A stretch of 64,000 nt of DNA from RGIG8775 sp045660295 (GCA_045660295.1 JAZRDN010000043.1:1-64000), one strand, 5' to 3'. Positions 16,205-23,668 are shown, counted from the first letter of the stretch. Notes: a model not told the origin generated them from the letters alone. Program-made: numbers and translations.

Positions 16205-16558
16205 ATGAACTACCTTTGGGCATTTGTTGTGGGCGGACTTTTTTGCGTGGTCGCCCAAATACTCATAGACAAAACCAAGCTCACCCCCGCGAGGATATTG
16301 GTGGGCTACGTGGTGGCGGGTGTAATACTCGGAGCGTTGGGGCTTTATAAGCCGATACTCGATTTCGCGGGGGCGGGCGCAAGCACTCCCTTGACGGGCT
16401 TCGGATATCTTATTTCAAAGGGCGTGCGCGAGGCGGTGGACGAAAAAGGGCTTCTCGGTGCCATAACGGGCGGCATGAGCGCCACCGCGGGCGGCATCTC
16501 GGCGGCGATATGCTTTGGCTTTTTGGCTTCGCTCGCCTTCAAAAGCAAGCCTAAGTGA
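16205..16558 (+). CDS. spoVAE: Stage V sporulation protein AE (SpoVAEb type)
   Basis: 117 residues, almost entirely hydrophobic, with three or four transmembrane helices (from residue 5 AFVVGGLFCVVAQILID onward) and the conserved Gly-rich segments LTGFGYLISKGVREAVDEKG and GGMSATAGGISAAI. It is a membrane component of the SpoVA dipicolinate channel. The SD AGGAGA lies in the 8-bp gap after spoVAD. It ends directly before a strong terminator, so the unit contains only two genes. Confidence 0.93.
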   Translation: MNYLWAFVVGGLFCVVAQILIDKTKLTPARILVGYVVAGVILGALGLYKPILDFAGAGASTPLTGFGYLISKGVREAVDEKGLLGAITGGMSATAGGISAAICFGFLASLAFKSKPK

Positions 16559-16565
16559 TAAAAAA

Positions 16566-16600
16566 GTCGGGCGGTCGCTTTGGAGACCGTCCGACTTTTT
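16566..16600 (+). terminator. Intrinsic terminator of spoVAD-spoVAE
   Basis: GTCGGGCGGTC pairs with GACCGTCCGAC (one G-T pair) around GCTTTGGA, followed by TTTTT. Confidence 0.9.
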
Positions 16601-16660
16601 ATGTGAATTTTAATTTGACCCCTTTAGCCCAAAGTCCTTTGCTTCGCTTGGTCAGCGCCG

Positions 16661-16945
16661 CCGACGGGCGGACTTAAGGTGTTCGTAAAGGACGGAAAAT
16701 CTACGCTTGCGGACGGCACAATAGCGGGAAGCTCAACTCCGCTTTTTGAATGTATGAAGCGCGCCGTCAGCTTTGGAATTCCGCTTGAGGACGCGGTTCG
16801 TGCCGCAACCTATAACCCCGCAAAGGCGGTAGGGATAGATGGCGAGTACGGTGTTATCAAAAAGGGAAGATCCGCGGATTTTCTTTTGGTCGATAAAGAC
16901 CTTGACCTTAAACCCGTTTATATTAAAGGAAAGAGAATAAAATAA
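16661..16945 (+). pseudogene. nagA: N-acetylglucosamine-6-phosphate deacetylase remnant (C-terminal quarter)
   Basis: About 94 residues match the end of NagA: GGLKVFVKDGKSTLADGTIAG, NPAKAVGIDGEYGVIKKGRSADF. The N-terminal three quarters, including the metal-binding histidines, are absent. The frame simply begins after a short non-homologous stretch, with no SD. A GTG at 16681 minus 2 would give an 88-residue product, but it has no catalytic core. This is a decaying fragment left between two terminators. Confidence 0.8.
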
Positions 16946-16950
16946 AAGCA

Positions 16951-16978
16951 AAAAAGGAGCGAAATTCGCTCCTTTTTT
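16951..16978. terminator. Bidirectional intrinsic terminator (copy 1 of identical pair)
   Basis: A5-GGAGCG-AAATT-CGCTCC-T6, placed between the nagA remnant and the minus-strand lipoprotein. The 27-base core is identical to the one at 17888. Confidence 0.85.
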
Positions 16979-17001
16979 GCTTTTAATCAATACGGTTGCT
17001 T

Positions 17002-17313
17002 TTATTCTCCGCAATAATAGCAGTGTGAATACCCACGCGCCTCGGCTTCTTCAAAGCTACCGTAAAAATAAATTTTGTTTTCGTCATTCATTATATAGGC
17101 GTAATAGCATTCGGGATAGTGAAATTTTAATGTCCTTCTGTTTACGATAAACGCGGCTTCCGTGTGCTCATTTTCATAGATGTCATTAGTATCGTCTTTT
17201 ATATCCATTGGAATAGTTTCGATTTCAATATCTTGCTTATAATTACATGAACATAGCACAAGACATAATGATAATACAATAAAAGTTACCGATTTTTTAA
17301 GTTTTGTTTTCAT
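17002..17313 (-). CDS. Small lipoprotein with C-terminal Cys-rich domain
   Basis: 103 residues from the ATG preceded by AAAGGAG. A Lys-rich N terminus, hydrophobic core and lipobox LCSC give a lipidated Cys near residue 24. The C-terminal half (FIVNRRTLKFHYPECYYAY...GSFEEAEARGYSHCYYC) matches the short metal-binding module often found at the end of secreted clostridial nucleases and surface proteins, with His, Cys and a C-x2-C. The function is unknown. It is divergent from the XRE gene at 17436, with overlapping promoters. Confidence 0.75.
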   Translation of the reverse strand: MKTKLKKSVTFIVLSLCLVLCSCNYKQDIEIETIPMDIKDDTNDIYENEHTEAAFIVNRRTLKFHYPECYYAYIMNDENKIYFYGSFEEAEARGYSHCYYCGE

Positions 17314-17369
17314 AAATTCTCCTTTTGAATATATAATCGCTCGTCTTGCACCCATATAGGTGCATTTTT

Positions 17370-17398
17370 ATTTTAACACGATTGTATAATAAAGTCAA
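17370..17398 (-). promoter_or_regulatory. Promoter of the small lipoprotein gene
   Basis: Minus strand: TTGACT, 17-bp spacer, TAAAAT. A plus-strand TATAAT (17385-17390) for the XRE gene lies inside the same segment, so the two promoters overlap. Confidence 0.6.
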
Positions 17399-17435
17399 GA
17401 GGTTGTTCTTGAGTAAGTGCAAAAAGGAAGATTTT

Positions 17436-17669
17436 ATGAACAAGGCGATTGAAAAGAAAATCGGAAACAATATAAGAAAATTGCGCGAAAAAGCAGGACT
17501 TACACAGGATGTTCTCGCGGCTAAAATGCAGATCGAAGGATGTGACATAACGCGAAGCGCAATTGCAAAAATCGAGGTCGGTCAACGACATCTCTATCCC
17601 GATGAGGTGATTCTCATAAAAAACATTTTGAAGGTTGAATATGACGATATTTTCAAAGCAGATGTTTGA
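17436..17669 (+). CDS. XRE-family helix-turn-helix regulator
   Basis: 77 residues from the ATG preceded by AAAAAGGAAG. The HTH_3 domain spans IGNNIRKLREKAGLTQDVLAAKMQ and ITRSAIAKIEVGQRHLYPDEVILIKNIL. Being divergent from the small lipoprotein with overlapping promoters, it probably regulates that gene and itself. Its TGA overlaps an ATG that reads into the following broken XRE gene. Confidence 0.85.
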   Translation: MNKAIEKKIGNNIRKLREKAGLTQDVLAAKMQIEGCDITRSAIAKIEVGQRHLYPDEVILIKNILKVEYDDIFKADV

Positions 17670-17683
17670 TGTGGAGGTTTGTA

Positions 17684-17889
17684 ATCTATCCGCGTATTCG
17701 AGATTTGAGATGGGATAGAGATTTAAACCAGACGCAAGTGGCAAAAATGCTTGGAATGTCTCAAACAGGATATTCTAAGTATGAAACAGGTGAAAACGAT
17801 ATTTCTACCGGTATTTTGGTAAAGCTTGCGAGTTTTTAGAAGTTACCTATCTTTTTGGAGAAATAGACTGTCCCAAAAGATATAAATAA
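17684..17889 (+). pseudogene. Broken XRE-family regulator gene
   Basis: The frame encodes YPRIRDLRWDRDLNQTQVAK, MLGMSQTGYSKYETGENDIS and so on, a classic short clostridial HTH_3 protein. GGAGG (17673-17677) lies 6 bp before an ATC codon where family members have ATG, so the start appears lost. In addition the frame stops at TAG 17837. The continuation LEVTYLFGEIDCPKRYK is in the +1 frame after a run of five T, so one T is missing. The ATG at 17669 would give only a 56-residue truncated product. A sequencing error in the T-run cannot be excluded, but it would not explain the start codon. Confidence 0.75.
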
Positions 17890-17914
17890 AAAGGAGCGAA
17901 ATTCGCTCCTTTTT
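17888..17914. terminator. Bidirectional intrinsic terminator (copy 2 of identical pair)
   Basis: A5-GGAGCG-AAATT-CGCTCC-T5, identical over 27 bases to 16951-16977. It lies immediately downstream of minus-strand hprK. Confidence 0.85.
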
Positions 17915-17917
17915 GAT

Positions 17918-18856
17918 TTATGTAGGCATAGAACCCATTTGCTCCATAAGACGTTTGTTGAACTCCTCGGCGGTGTTGTAACCCATGCGTTTCTGACGGT
18001 TGTTCATTGCCGCAATCTCAAGGATAATAGCAAGGTTACGTCCTGGCTTTACGGGAATGGTGATCGAGGGAATCTCAATGCCCAGAATATCCATTTTTTC
18101 GTCGTCAAGCCCAAGTCTGTCGTACATCTTGCCCTGTACCCACTGCTCAAGATTGATAATGAGGTCAATACGCTCGGTGTCCTTTACCGCGCCCATACCG
18201 AAAAGACGCTTGACGTCAACTATTCCGATGCCGCGAAGCTCAACGTAGTGGCGGATTATCTCGGGCGCGCTTCCCACGAGAGTCTTTGCCGAAACTCGCT
18301 TTATCTCAACCGCGTCGTCGGCGATAAGTCTGTGACCGCGCTTTACAAGCTCAATTGCCGTCTCGCTCTTGCCCACTCCGCTGTCTCCGAGAATGAGAAT
18401 ACCCTCGCCGTAGACCTCGACCAAAACGCCGTGGCGCGTGATTCTGGGGGCGAGATTTGTGTTGAGGAACGCGATAAGCGCCGCCATAAGAGGACTGGTC
18501 TTTTCCTTGCTTCTTAACATCGGAACGCCGCGTTTTTTAGCCTCGTCTATTGCTTCGGGAGCGATATCAAGCCCAGTTGTTACAATTACGCAGGCAGGGT
18601 CGTGGTCAACGAAGGTGCGTATCTTTTCGATGCGCTCACTGTCGCCGCACTCGGCAAGATAATTGTGCTCGGCTCTGCCAAGCACCTCAATGCGCGAGGA
18701 CTCAAAGTTGCCGAAAAATCCCGCCAGCGCAAGCCCGGGACGGTTGACCTCGGCGTTGGATATCATTATCTCCTCGGGTTCCTTTGGGAGATAGAGCGTT
18801 TCAAGCTGAAATTCCTTTATTATTTTTTGTAAGGATATGCTGTATTCGCTTTCCAT
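17918..18856 (-). CDS. hprK: HPr kinase/phosphorylase
   Basis: 312 residues from the ATG preceded by GGAAAGGAAG. The N-terminal domain (1-130) resembles a MurF-like fold. The C-terminal kinase domain contains the P-loop GDSGVGKSE near residue 155, the adjacent GHRLIADDAVEI and the signature LRGIGIVDVKRLFG. The enzyme phosphorylates HPr on Ser46 with ATP or PPi and reverses this with phosphate. It thereby links glycolytic state to carbon catabolite repression through CcpA. It is monocistronic with its own promoter. Confidence 0.95.
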   Translation of the reverse strand: MESEYSISLQKIIKEFQLETLYLPKEPEEIMISNAEVNRPGLALAGFFGNFESSRIEVLGRAEHNYLAECGDSERIEKIRTFVDHDPACVIVTTGLDIAPEAIDEAKKRGVPMLRSKEKTSPLMAALIAFLNTNLAPRITRHGVLVEVYGEGILILGDSGVGKSETAIELVKRGHRLIADDAVEIKRVSAKTLVGSAPEIIRHYVELRGIGIVDVKRLFGMGAVKDTERIDLIINLEQWVQGKMYDRLGLDDEKMDILGIEIPSITIPVKPGRNLAIILEIAAMNNRQKRMGYNTAEEFNKRLMEQMGSMPT

Positions 18857-18887
18857 ACCGTTACTTCCTTTCCTTTTCGTTGTTTTA

Positions 18888-18916
18888 AGTATAACACATA
18901 ATTTTACATTAGTCAA
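18888..18916 (-). promoter_or_regulatory. hprK promoter
   Basis: Minus strand: TTGACT, 17-bp spacer, TATACT, with the -10 box ending 31 bp before the ATG. Confidence 0.7.
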
Positions 18917-19011
18917 ATATTTATTTAGTAAAAAATCAAAAAATTCATAATACGGACACAAAAGTGTTGTATAATTAAATTGGAAAATTATCTTGAAAGG
19001 AATTTCAAATC

Positions 19012-19989
19012 ATGAAAAAAAGAATTTTGGCGTTTGTTCTTGTGCTCGTTATGATCTTTTCGGCATCCTGTTCGGGCGCGATAAAGAGCACCGACGAGCA
19101 GGCGCGCGTTGTTGGAACCTGCGGAGGAAACAACGTTCGCTACGAGGAGCTTCGTTATATCACTCTTACCTGCAAGGCGGCGCTTGCCGATAAATACGGC
19201 GAGGACATCTTTTCCTCGGTATCCTCAGAGTGGGTCGGCGAATACGCAGAGGAGCTTGAGGATATGGTGGAGGAGCAGATATGCCAGAACTACGCAAGCC
19301 TTGAGACCTTTGAAGCCAAAAAGATAAAGACCACCGACGGCGCGACCCAAAAAGAGGTCAGAGAGTACGTTTCGGCGGTTATGGAAGCCCTTGGCGGCGA
19401 GGAGGAGTATATCTCTTATCTTGACGAGTGCTTCATGACAGATGCGGTGCTTCGCTTCAATGCCGCGCTTGAAAGCTGTTTTTACAGATATTATGAGGTT
19501 ATATCCGAGGAGTGGGACAAGGAAGCTTACGACGCGGTGCTCTCAAAGGACGGCTTTGTCAGAGCAATGAGCATTTTTATTCGCAACGACGAGGGCGAGA
19601 GCGTGGACAAGAACCGTGCCGATGCCGAATCTGTGCGTGCCGAGATAGCCGCGGGAAAGCCTTTGTCGAGCTTTATCGGCACAAAGTATAATCAGGACAC
19701 GGGCATGTGTGATTATTACTTTATGGAGGGCTATTTTGACGAGGCTTACGAGGAAGCGGCGTTCGCCCTTGAAATTGGTGAGATAAGCCCCGTGGTTGAG
19801 ACTGCTGACGGATTTTATATCATTCAGCGCATGGAGCTTGACGAGGGCTATATGCTTGATAACATTGACTCGCTTAAGGCTATATATTTTGAATGTAAAA
19901 TGTATGAGACTATAAACGAGCTTGCCGATGAGCTTGATTTTGAGCTTAACGGTTGCGGTGAGTCGATAGACCTCTGGACTATGGAATAA
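19012..19989 (+). CDS. PrsA/SurA-like peptidyl-prolyl isomerase lipoprotein
   Basis: 325 residues. The N-terminal signal MKKRILAFVLVLVMIFSASC ends in a lipidation Cys at residue 20. The middle is a helical SurA-N-like chaperone region. The C-terminal part (about 185-285) is a parvulin-like domain: RAMSIFIRNDEGE, then KYNQDTGMCDYYFMEGYFDEAYEEAAFALEIGEISPVVETADGFYII. This is the usual helix-strand layout, although the catalytic parvulin residues look incomplete. It acts outside the membrane in folding of secreted proteins. A TATAAT at 18970 is a plausible -10, but the -35 is weak. It is probably co-transcribed with the next gene. Confidence 0.82.
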   Translation: MKKRILAFVLVLVMIFSASCSGAIKSTDEQARVVGTCGGNNVRYEELRYITLTCKAALADKYGEDIFSSVSSEWVGEYAEELEDMVEEQICQNYASLETFEAKKIKTTDGATQKEVREYVSAVMEALGGEEEYISYLDECFMTDAVLRFNAALESCFYRYYEVISEEWDKEAYDAVLSKDGFVRAMSIFIRNDEGESVDKNRADAESVRAEIAAGKPLSSFIGTKYNQDTGMCDYYFMEGYFDEAYEEAAFALEIGEISPVVETADGFYIIQRMELDEGYMLDNIDSLKAIYFECKMYETINELADELDFELNGCGESIDLWTME

Positions 19990-20010
19990 GATTTCGATAG
20001 GGGACGGAAT

Positions 20011-20952
20011 ATGTACCGAAAACGCAGAAAAATTCAGAGTTATCACGGAACGTCGCGAGGACGTTTTGGAGGACGTTTTAAATTTGTAGTTGTCGCGGTC
20101 ATAGCTCTTGCCGTGGTGTCGGCGTTGATCACAGGCGCGGTGCTTGGGAAAAACGCTTCAAAATCCAAGCTCGACTCATTCGGCAGACATAACCTTACCG
20201 ACTTCGGCGGCGTTAAAGAGCCCGCTGAGGATTACGCGGCTCTTGCCGATATTCAGGCAAGCTACGTAAACGCTGCGGGCGTTGACCGTTCGGATTTCAA
20301 GCGCGGAGTCAATGACGCCGTGGAGGGAAACGCCATAGCCTTTAAGGCTAACGACGGAGCGGGGAATATCTTCTTTTCTGCCGAGGTGATCTCAAAGGCG
20401 GCTACGTCAATGACGGCTTTTTCTCCGATAACATCCGAGGAGATAGCCGATGCTGTAAATGGCGAGCGTAAAATAAGCGTGGCTTATTTTTACTCGACGG
20501 CGTTTGCCGAGGAGGATAGCGGGCTTCGTATACTTAAAACCGCCGAGGAAGTGGCGATAATTTCCGAGCTTGCGGGCGCGGGTATAGATGAAATCGTTAT
20601 TTTCGGTCTGCCCGACGGATCGGATTATAGCAGAACTGTCACCGCTTATATGGCAAGTGTGGAGGCGGCGTGCGAGACCGCGAATATATGCGTGGCTCTG
20701 TCGGAGGATTGCATGAACGGCTCGGGCGCATCGCGTGTGATAAGCGCTACCGAGGGCTACGCAGATGCGTACGCCATAGACGTGAGCGCTGTCGCGAGCC
20801 ATAGCCTTGGCGATATGATAGAAAAGTGCGCGTATTTTATTACCAATTATAACATGCGTCTGGTGCTTGCCAACGCCGAGGGCGAAGCGAGAACAGAGCT
20901 TTTGGCGCTTCTCGATTCTTACGGAATAGAAAGTTATATGTTTGTGGGGTAA
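20011..20952 (+). CDS. Membrane-anchored extracellular protein, unknown function
   Basis: 313 residues. A basic, Arg-rich N terminus (residues 1-23) is followed by one transmembrane helix (about 24-46), then an extracellular domain of about 260 residues rich in Ala and acidic residues. The alternating helix/strand pattern (KISVAYFYSTAF, IDEIVIFGLP, NICVALSED, AYAIDVSAV, MRLVLANAEG) suggests a TIM-barrel-like fold such as glycoside-hydrolase-like domains. I cannot identify catalytic residues. It lies 21 bp downstream of the PPIase gene with GGGGA as SD. The stop is followed by the tRNA-Leu promoter. Confidence 0.7.
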   Translation: MYRKRRKIQSYHGTSRGRFGGRFKFVVVAVIALAVVSALITGAVLGKNASKSKLDSFGRHNLTDFGGVKEPAEDYAALADIQASYVNAAGVDRSDFKRGVNDAVEGNAIAFKANDGAGNIFFSAEVISKAATSMTAFSPITSEEIADAVNGERKISVAYFYSTAFAEEDSGLRILKTAEEVAIISELAGAGIDEIVIFGLPDGSDYSRTVTAYMASVEAACETANICVALSEDCMNGSGASRVISATEGYADAYAIDVSAVASHSLGDMIEKCAYFITNYNMRLVLANAEGEARTELLALLDSYGIESYMFVG

Positions 20953-20989
20953 AAATTCGAAAAAAGTTGAAGAAATTTATAAAAACCTA

Positions 20990-21017
20990 TTGACATTTAA
21001 AAAAAAATGAGTATAAT
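20990..21017 (+). promoter_or_regulatory. tRNA-Leu promoter
   Basis: TTGACA, 16-bp spacer, TATAAT, 31 bp before the mature tRNA 5' end. Confidence 0.75.
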
Positions 21018-21048
21018 ATATAATGTTGTCGCAATAGTGGCAGCATTC

Positions 21049-21133
21049 GCGGGAGTGGCGGAACTGGCAGACGCGCACGTTTGAGGGGCGTGTGGTGAGA
21101 ATCGTACGGGTTCAATTCCCGTCTCCCGCACCA
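21049..21133 (+). tRNA. tRNA-Leu (anticodon GAG)
   Basis: 85 nt with CCA encoded. The acceptor GCGGGAG/CTCCCGC pairs fully. The anticodon arm CACGT-TTGAGGG-GCGTG presents GAG. The class II variable arm (TGGTGAGAATCGTAC) and the T-arm GGG-TTCAATTC-CCG are typical of tRNA-Leu. It reads CUC and CUU codons. Confidence 0.95.
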
Positions 21134-21173
21134 GTAAAAGGCTATCAAGCTTAGTGCTTGATAGCCTTTTACT
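21134..21173 (+). terminator. tRNA-Leu terminator
   Basis: An 18-bp perfect stem (including AAAAGGCTATCAAGC/GCTTGATAGCCTTTT) with loop TTAGT. The last A of the tRNA CCA pairs in the stem, so it forms right after the tRNA. Confidence 0.85.
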
Positions 21174-21189
21174 TATGTTGATTACAGTA

Positions 21190-21222
21190 TTGAACTTCAA
21201 TCCCGAAGGGATTGCGGTCTTG
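21190..21222 (+). repeat. 33-bp dispersed repeat, left copy
   Basis: TTGAACTTCAATCCCGAAGG plus GATTGCGGTCTTG; 30 of 33 bases match the copy at 23794-23826 in the same orientation. Here CAATCCC-GAA-GGGATTG is a perfect small hairpin. Confidence 0.75.
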
Positions 21223-21271
21223 CGTGGAGAGAATATACGGTTAAGCTGAATTTTCCGCAAGACAGGTTCCT

Positions 21272-21287
21272 AATTCCCGTCTCCCGC
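21272..21287 (+). repeat. Duplicate of the tRNA-Leu 3' end
   Basis: AATTCCCGTCTCCCGC is identical to 21114-21129 in tRNA-Leu, preceded in both by GGTTC (two extra bases here). It looks like an attachment-site or tRNA scar. The 21174-21299 gap otherwise holds only this, the 33-bp repeat and a GTCTTGCG/CGCAAGAC inverted pair. Confidence 0.6.
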
Positions 21288-21299
21288 CCAAACAGTAGA

Positions 21300-21342
21300 A
21301 ATCCGAACCCAAGACCGATAGGCGAAGGGTTCGGATTTTTTG
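21300..21342. terminator. Terminator hairpin downstream of the CHAP gene
   Basis: AATCCGAACCC pairs with GGGTTCGGATT (11 bp) around a 16-base loop with its own short stem. T6 follows on the plus strand; fewer Ts follow on the minus strand, where the CHAP gene ends. Confidence 0.65.
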
Positions 21343-21370
21343 TGCAAAGAATAAATTTTTTGCAAAGTAA

Positions 21371-23392
21371 TTACTTTGCAATTATATATCCATCAGGTGT
21401 TCTATATTTAATAAAATTATTGTAAGTCATCTTTTGTACGATACAGTCTTTACCGACATTGTATTTTCCGTTAGAATCCCAATTACACTCTGTAAAATAT
21501 ACGTAATTAGGCTTTCCATTTGCATCGTATGTTACATATTCTATGAACATTACGTGTCCGTATGTGCCATCATCATCGACTGCTATGGATTGGGGCATAA
21601 TATTAGAAGCTCCGTATATAATTTTGACTTTGCTGTTATTAGCATTTTTTGTTAACCAGTATTTTGCATGGGGGGCTGTTGTGAGCTTGACACCGGTAAT
21701 CTCATAAAAACGACCTAACGCATACCAAGTGCATTGTCCATAATAGCCGGCTTTAGCAGATACATTCCCGCTTCCGTACCATTTTGTATATGTATTGCCA
21801 CTCTTGATAGATGCAACTGTAGTTCCAATGAGAGAGTCCCAATATTCCAAAGTGGTCATATTTGCAATTATCATAGAATTGTTTATAATGGTGGTTGCAT
21901 CAATTATATATTTGGATTTGGTCTGTTTGTAAATTGAGTTAGGAGTTTTTGTTCCAACATTTAAAGCATTTAATATTTCGTTTGAGTAAGATTGCATTTC
22001 GGACATAGTCTGTAATGTATCTAAAACCTCCATAGCTTCAAAAAGTTTATCCATGTTCTCTATTTCATTAGATAAATCACCGGTAACTCCGCCCATAAGT
22101 CCTTCAAGAGCATCATAGGTTTGATTAAGGATTTTATCCCACCAAGGTGTTTGGTTGTACTCGTCTATCGTATCTTTTGTGAGCGCTTTTATGATTTCAA
22201 AATAATATTTACATTGTGAATAATATTCAATTGTTTTAATCGCTGCATCATAGTCGATTTCTGTTGGAGAAATATAATTTTCGCTTGCTACATATAAAGC
22301 TTCTAATCCGGTATTAAAACACAGTTTTGCAAAATATAAAACGATATAAATATCAATACGTTCGTCTACTCCTGCTGCTTCAGATATAAGTTCACCCCAA
22401 GATTCAGCGCAATTTTTTAAAGAAGTACCCTGTCCTTTTTCAGTCACTGCAACCCAAGTGTTTAAAAAAGTTGAACATCCTTTACCGACAAGAGAACCAA
22501 TCATCCCGCAGCCTTTTATATCAGTGTACTTATCTATGTAATCGCAAGATGCTTTAAAGATGTTTTCTATGTCTTTAGTTATTGAGCCATTAGCAATATC
22601 AATTAGATACTTGTCTGCGACAAGTAATTGGCTTACTAATTCTTTATCAACGATAATATTTTTTGTTGAAGCATCAACACAAAATATGGTATTTGCGGGG
22701 AGATTACCTATTTTTTTGTTTAAACCAACCACCCAATATTCTTTGCTGTCAAATTTTATAGTATTAAGTATGCGATAGTCATCTGCATGACAAAGCGGGT
22801 TTGTAACGGATGTAGAGTTGTTGGTAATATCTATTTTATTTCCATTTGTATCCTTGAAAATCCACTTTTGGGAATTGTCGTTTTTGTTGAAGTTTACAAG
22901 CTTTATTCTGCCTTTCGCGCTCGTTGCCGCTAAAGCAAGATTTGTATTGTTGCTCATTCTCAGAATAAAACTTCCGTCGCCACAATCATAAAATTGAATG
23001 TTTTGTGCAATAGAATCGCTTCCTGCCTTCCAAATGTCGCATTGTTGACCCGCCTTCAGCTTGGAGTTGCCCCTGTATACATCGACGGCAAAGTTTGCGG
23101 ACGCATTTGTTAAAATTCGATATGTACCCGCACTTACCATATCAATGGCAAACAACTGTTCTTTGCTTCCGTCCCAAGGCCAAACGCGCAAGGGGGTGCC
23201 ATTTTTAAGAGTGCCGTAATCATAGTTAAGATACTGCTTTGTCTTAACGTTTTGAATAGTAACGCCCCCGACCTCCTTTACACTGTTGTTTGCCGCCGAT
23301 ACGCCGAGAGGGGTAATTACGAGCATTGAAACGAAACATATCACTGCCATTATTAGCGATAGTATTCGTTTGGTTAAGTTTTGTTTTTTCAT
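21371..23392 (-). CDS. Secreted ricin-B-like/CHAP domain protein (putative cell-wall amidase)
   Basis: 673 residues with a signal peptide (KKQNLTKRILSLIMAVICFV..., cleavage near AANN, about residue 35). Residues ~40-190 form a beta-trefoil lectin module (VTIQNVKTKQYLNYD, then SQKWIFKD). The centre (200-540) is helical and unassigned. The C terminus is a CHAP domain with catalytic Cys in GQCTWYALG and His in YGHVMFIEYV, the signature of peptidoglycan amidase/endopeptidases. AGGAGG precedes the ATG. It is much AT-richer than its neighbours and sits beside tRNA scars and repeats, so recent acquisition is likely. Expression appears to be controlled by the structured leader at 23411-23633. Confidence 0.88.
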   Translation of the reverse strand: MKKQNLTKRILSLIMAVICFVSMLVITPLGVSAANNSVKEVGGVTIQNVKTKQYLNYDYGTLKNGTPLRVWPWDGSKEQLFAIDMVSAGTYRILTNASANFAVDVYRGNSKLKAGQQCDIWKAGSDSIAQNIQFYDCGDGSFILRMSNNTNLALAATSAKGRIKLVNFNKNDNSQKWIFKDTNGNKIDITNNSTSVTNPLCHADDYRILNTIKFDSKEYWVVGLNKKIGNLPANTIFCVDASTKNIIVDKELVSQLLVADKYLIDIANGSITKDIENIFKASCDYIDKYTDIKGCGMIGSLVGKGCSTFLNTWVAVTEKGQGTSLKNCAESWGELISEAAGVDERIDIYIVLYFAKLCFNTGLEALYVASENYISPTEIDYDAAIKTIEYYSQCKYYFEIIKALTKDTIDEYNQTPWWDKILNQTYDALEGLMGGVTGDLSNEIENMDKLFEAMEVLDTLQTMSEMQSYSNEILNALNVGTKTPNSIYKQTKSKYIIDATTIINNSMIIANMTTLEYWDSLIGTTVASIKSGNTYTKWYGSGNVSAKAGYYGQCTWYALGRFYEITGVKLTTAPHAKYWLTKNANNSKVKIIYGASNIMPQSIAVDDDGTYGHVMFIEYVTYDANGKPNYVYFTECNWDSNGKYNVGKDCIVQKMTYNNFIKYRTPDGYIIAK

Positions 23393-23410
23393 TTTGTCCT
23401 CCTATTAATG

Positions 23411-23633
23411 AAAATAAAAATGCGCCAACCGAGGTCAGCGCATAAAAAACGCAAACTCCGATTGTCGCCAAACAAATTTCAAGTAAACGAAAGGATAAAC
23501 CTCTACACAATAACTTGCTGGAATTTGCGATTTTATCAAATTCATACAGTTATTGTGTACAACGAGAAAAGGTATAATTCTTCTGTAAAAAAAGAAAATT
23601 ATCCCAACGATTACTTTATGAAATTTGTTTGGC
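23411..23633 (-). ncRNA. Structured 5' leader RNA with terminator (riboswitch or attenuator candidate)
   Basis: Transcribed from the promoter at 23640-23668 toward the CHAP gene. Helices given in plus coordinates: P0, 15 bp perfect, 23619-23633 with 23467-23481; P1, about 11 bp with one bulge and one mismatch, 23571-23583 with 23594-23605; P2, 10 bp perfect, 23505-23514 with 23549-23558; P2b, 7 bp perfect, 23521-23527 with 23537-23543. P0 closes a three-way junction starting at about +1. A terminator hairpin (23420-23443, ATGCGCTGACC/GGTTGGCGCAT, then TTTTTATTTT) follows 24 bases later, upstream of the SD. It matches no riboswitch class I can recall. Confidence 0.7.
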
Positions 23634-23639
23634 ACTGTC

Positions 23640-23668
23640 ATTATATCACACAAAAAAAGAAATGTAAA
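23640..23668 (-). promoter_or_regulatory. Promoter of the leader RNA/CHAP gene
   Basis: Minus strand: TTTACA, 17-bp spacer, TATAAT. It places the transcription start near 23633, exactly at the 5' side of helix P0. Confidence 0.75.

Noticed and set aside
20997..21260. 87-residue minus-strand ORF containing RETGIEPVRFSPHAPQTCA
   Set aside because: It is the antisense reading of tRNA-Leu and the adjacent repeat, a well-known false gene call.
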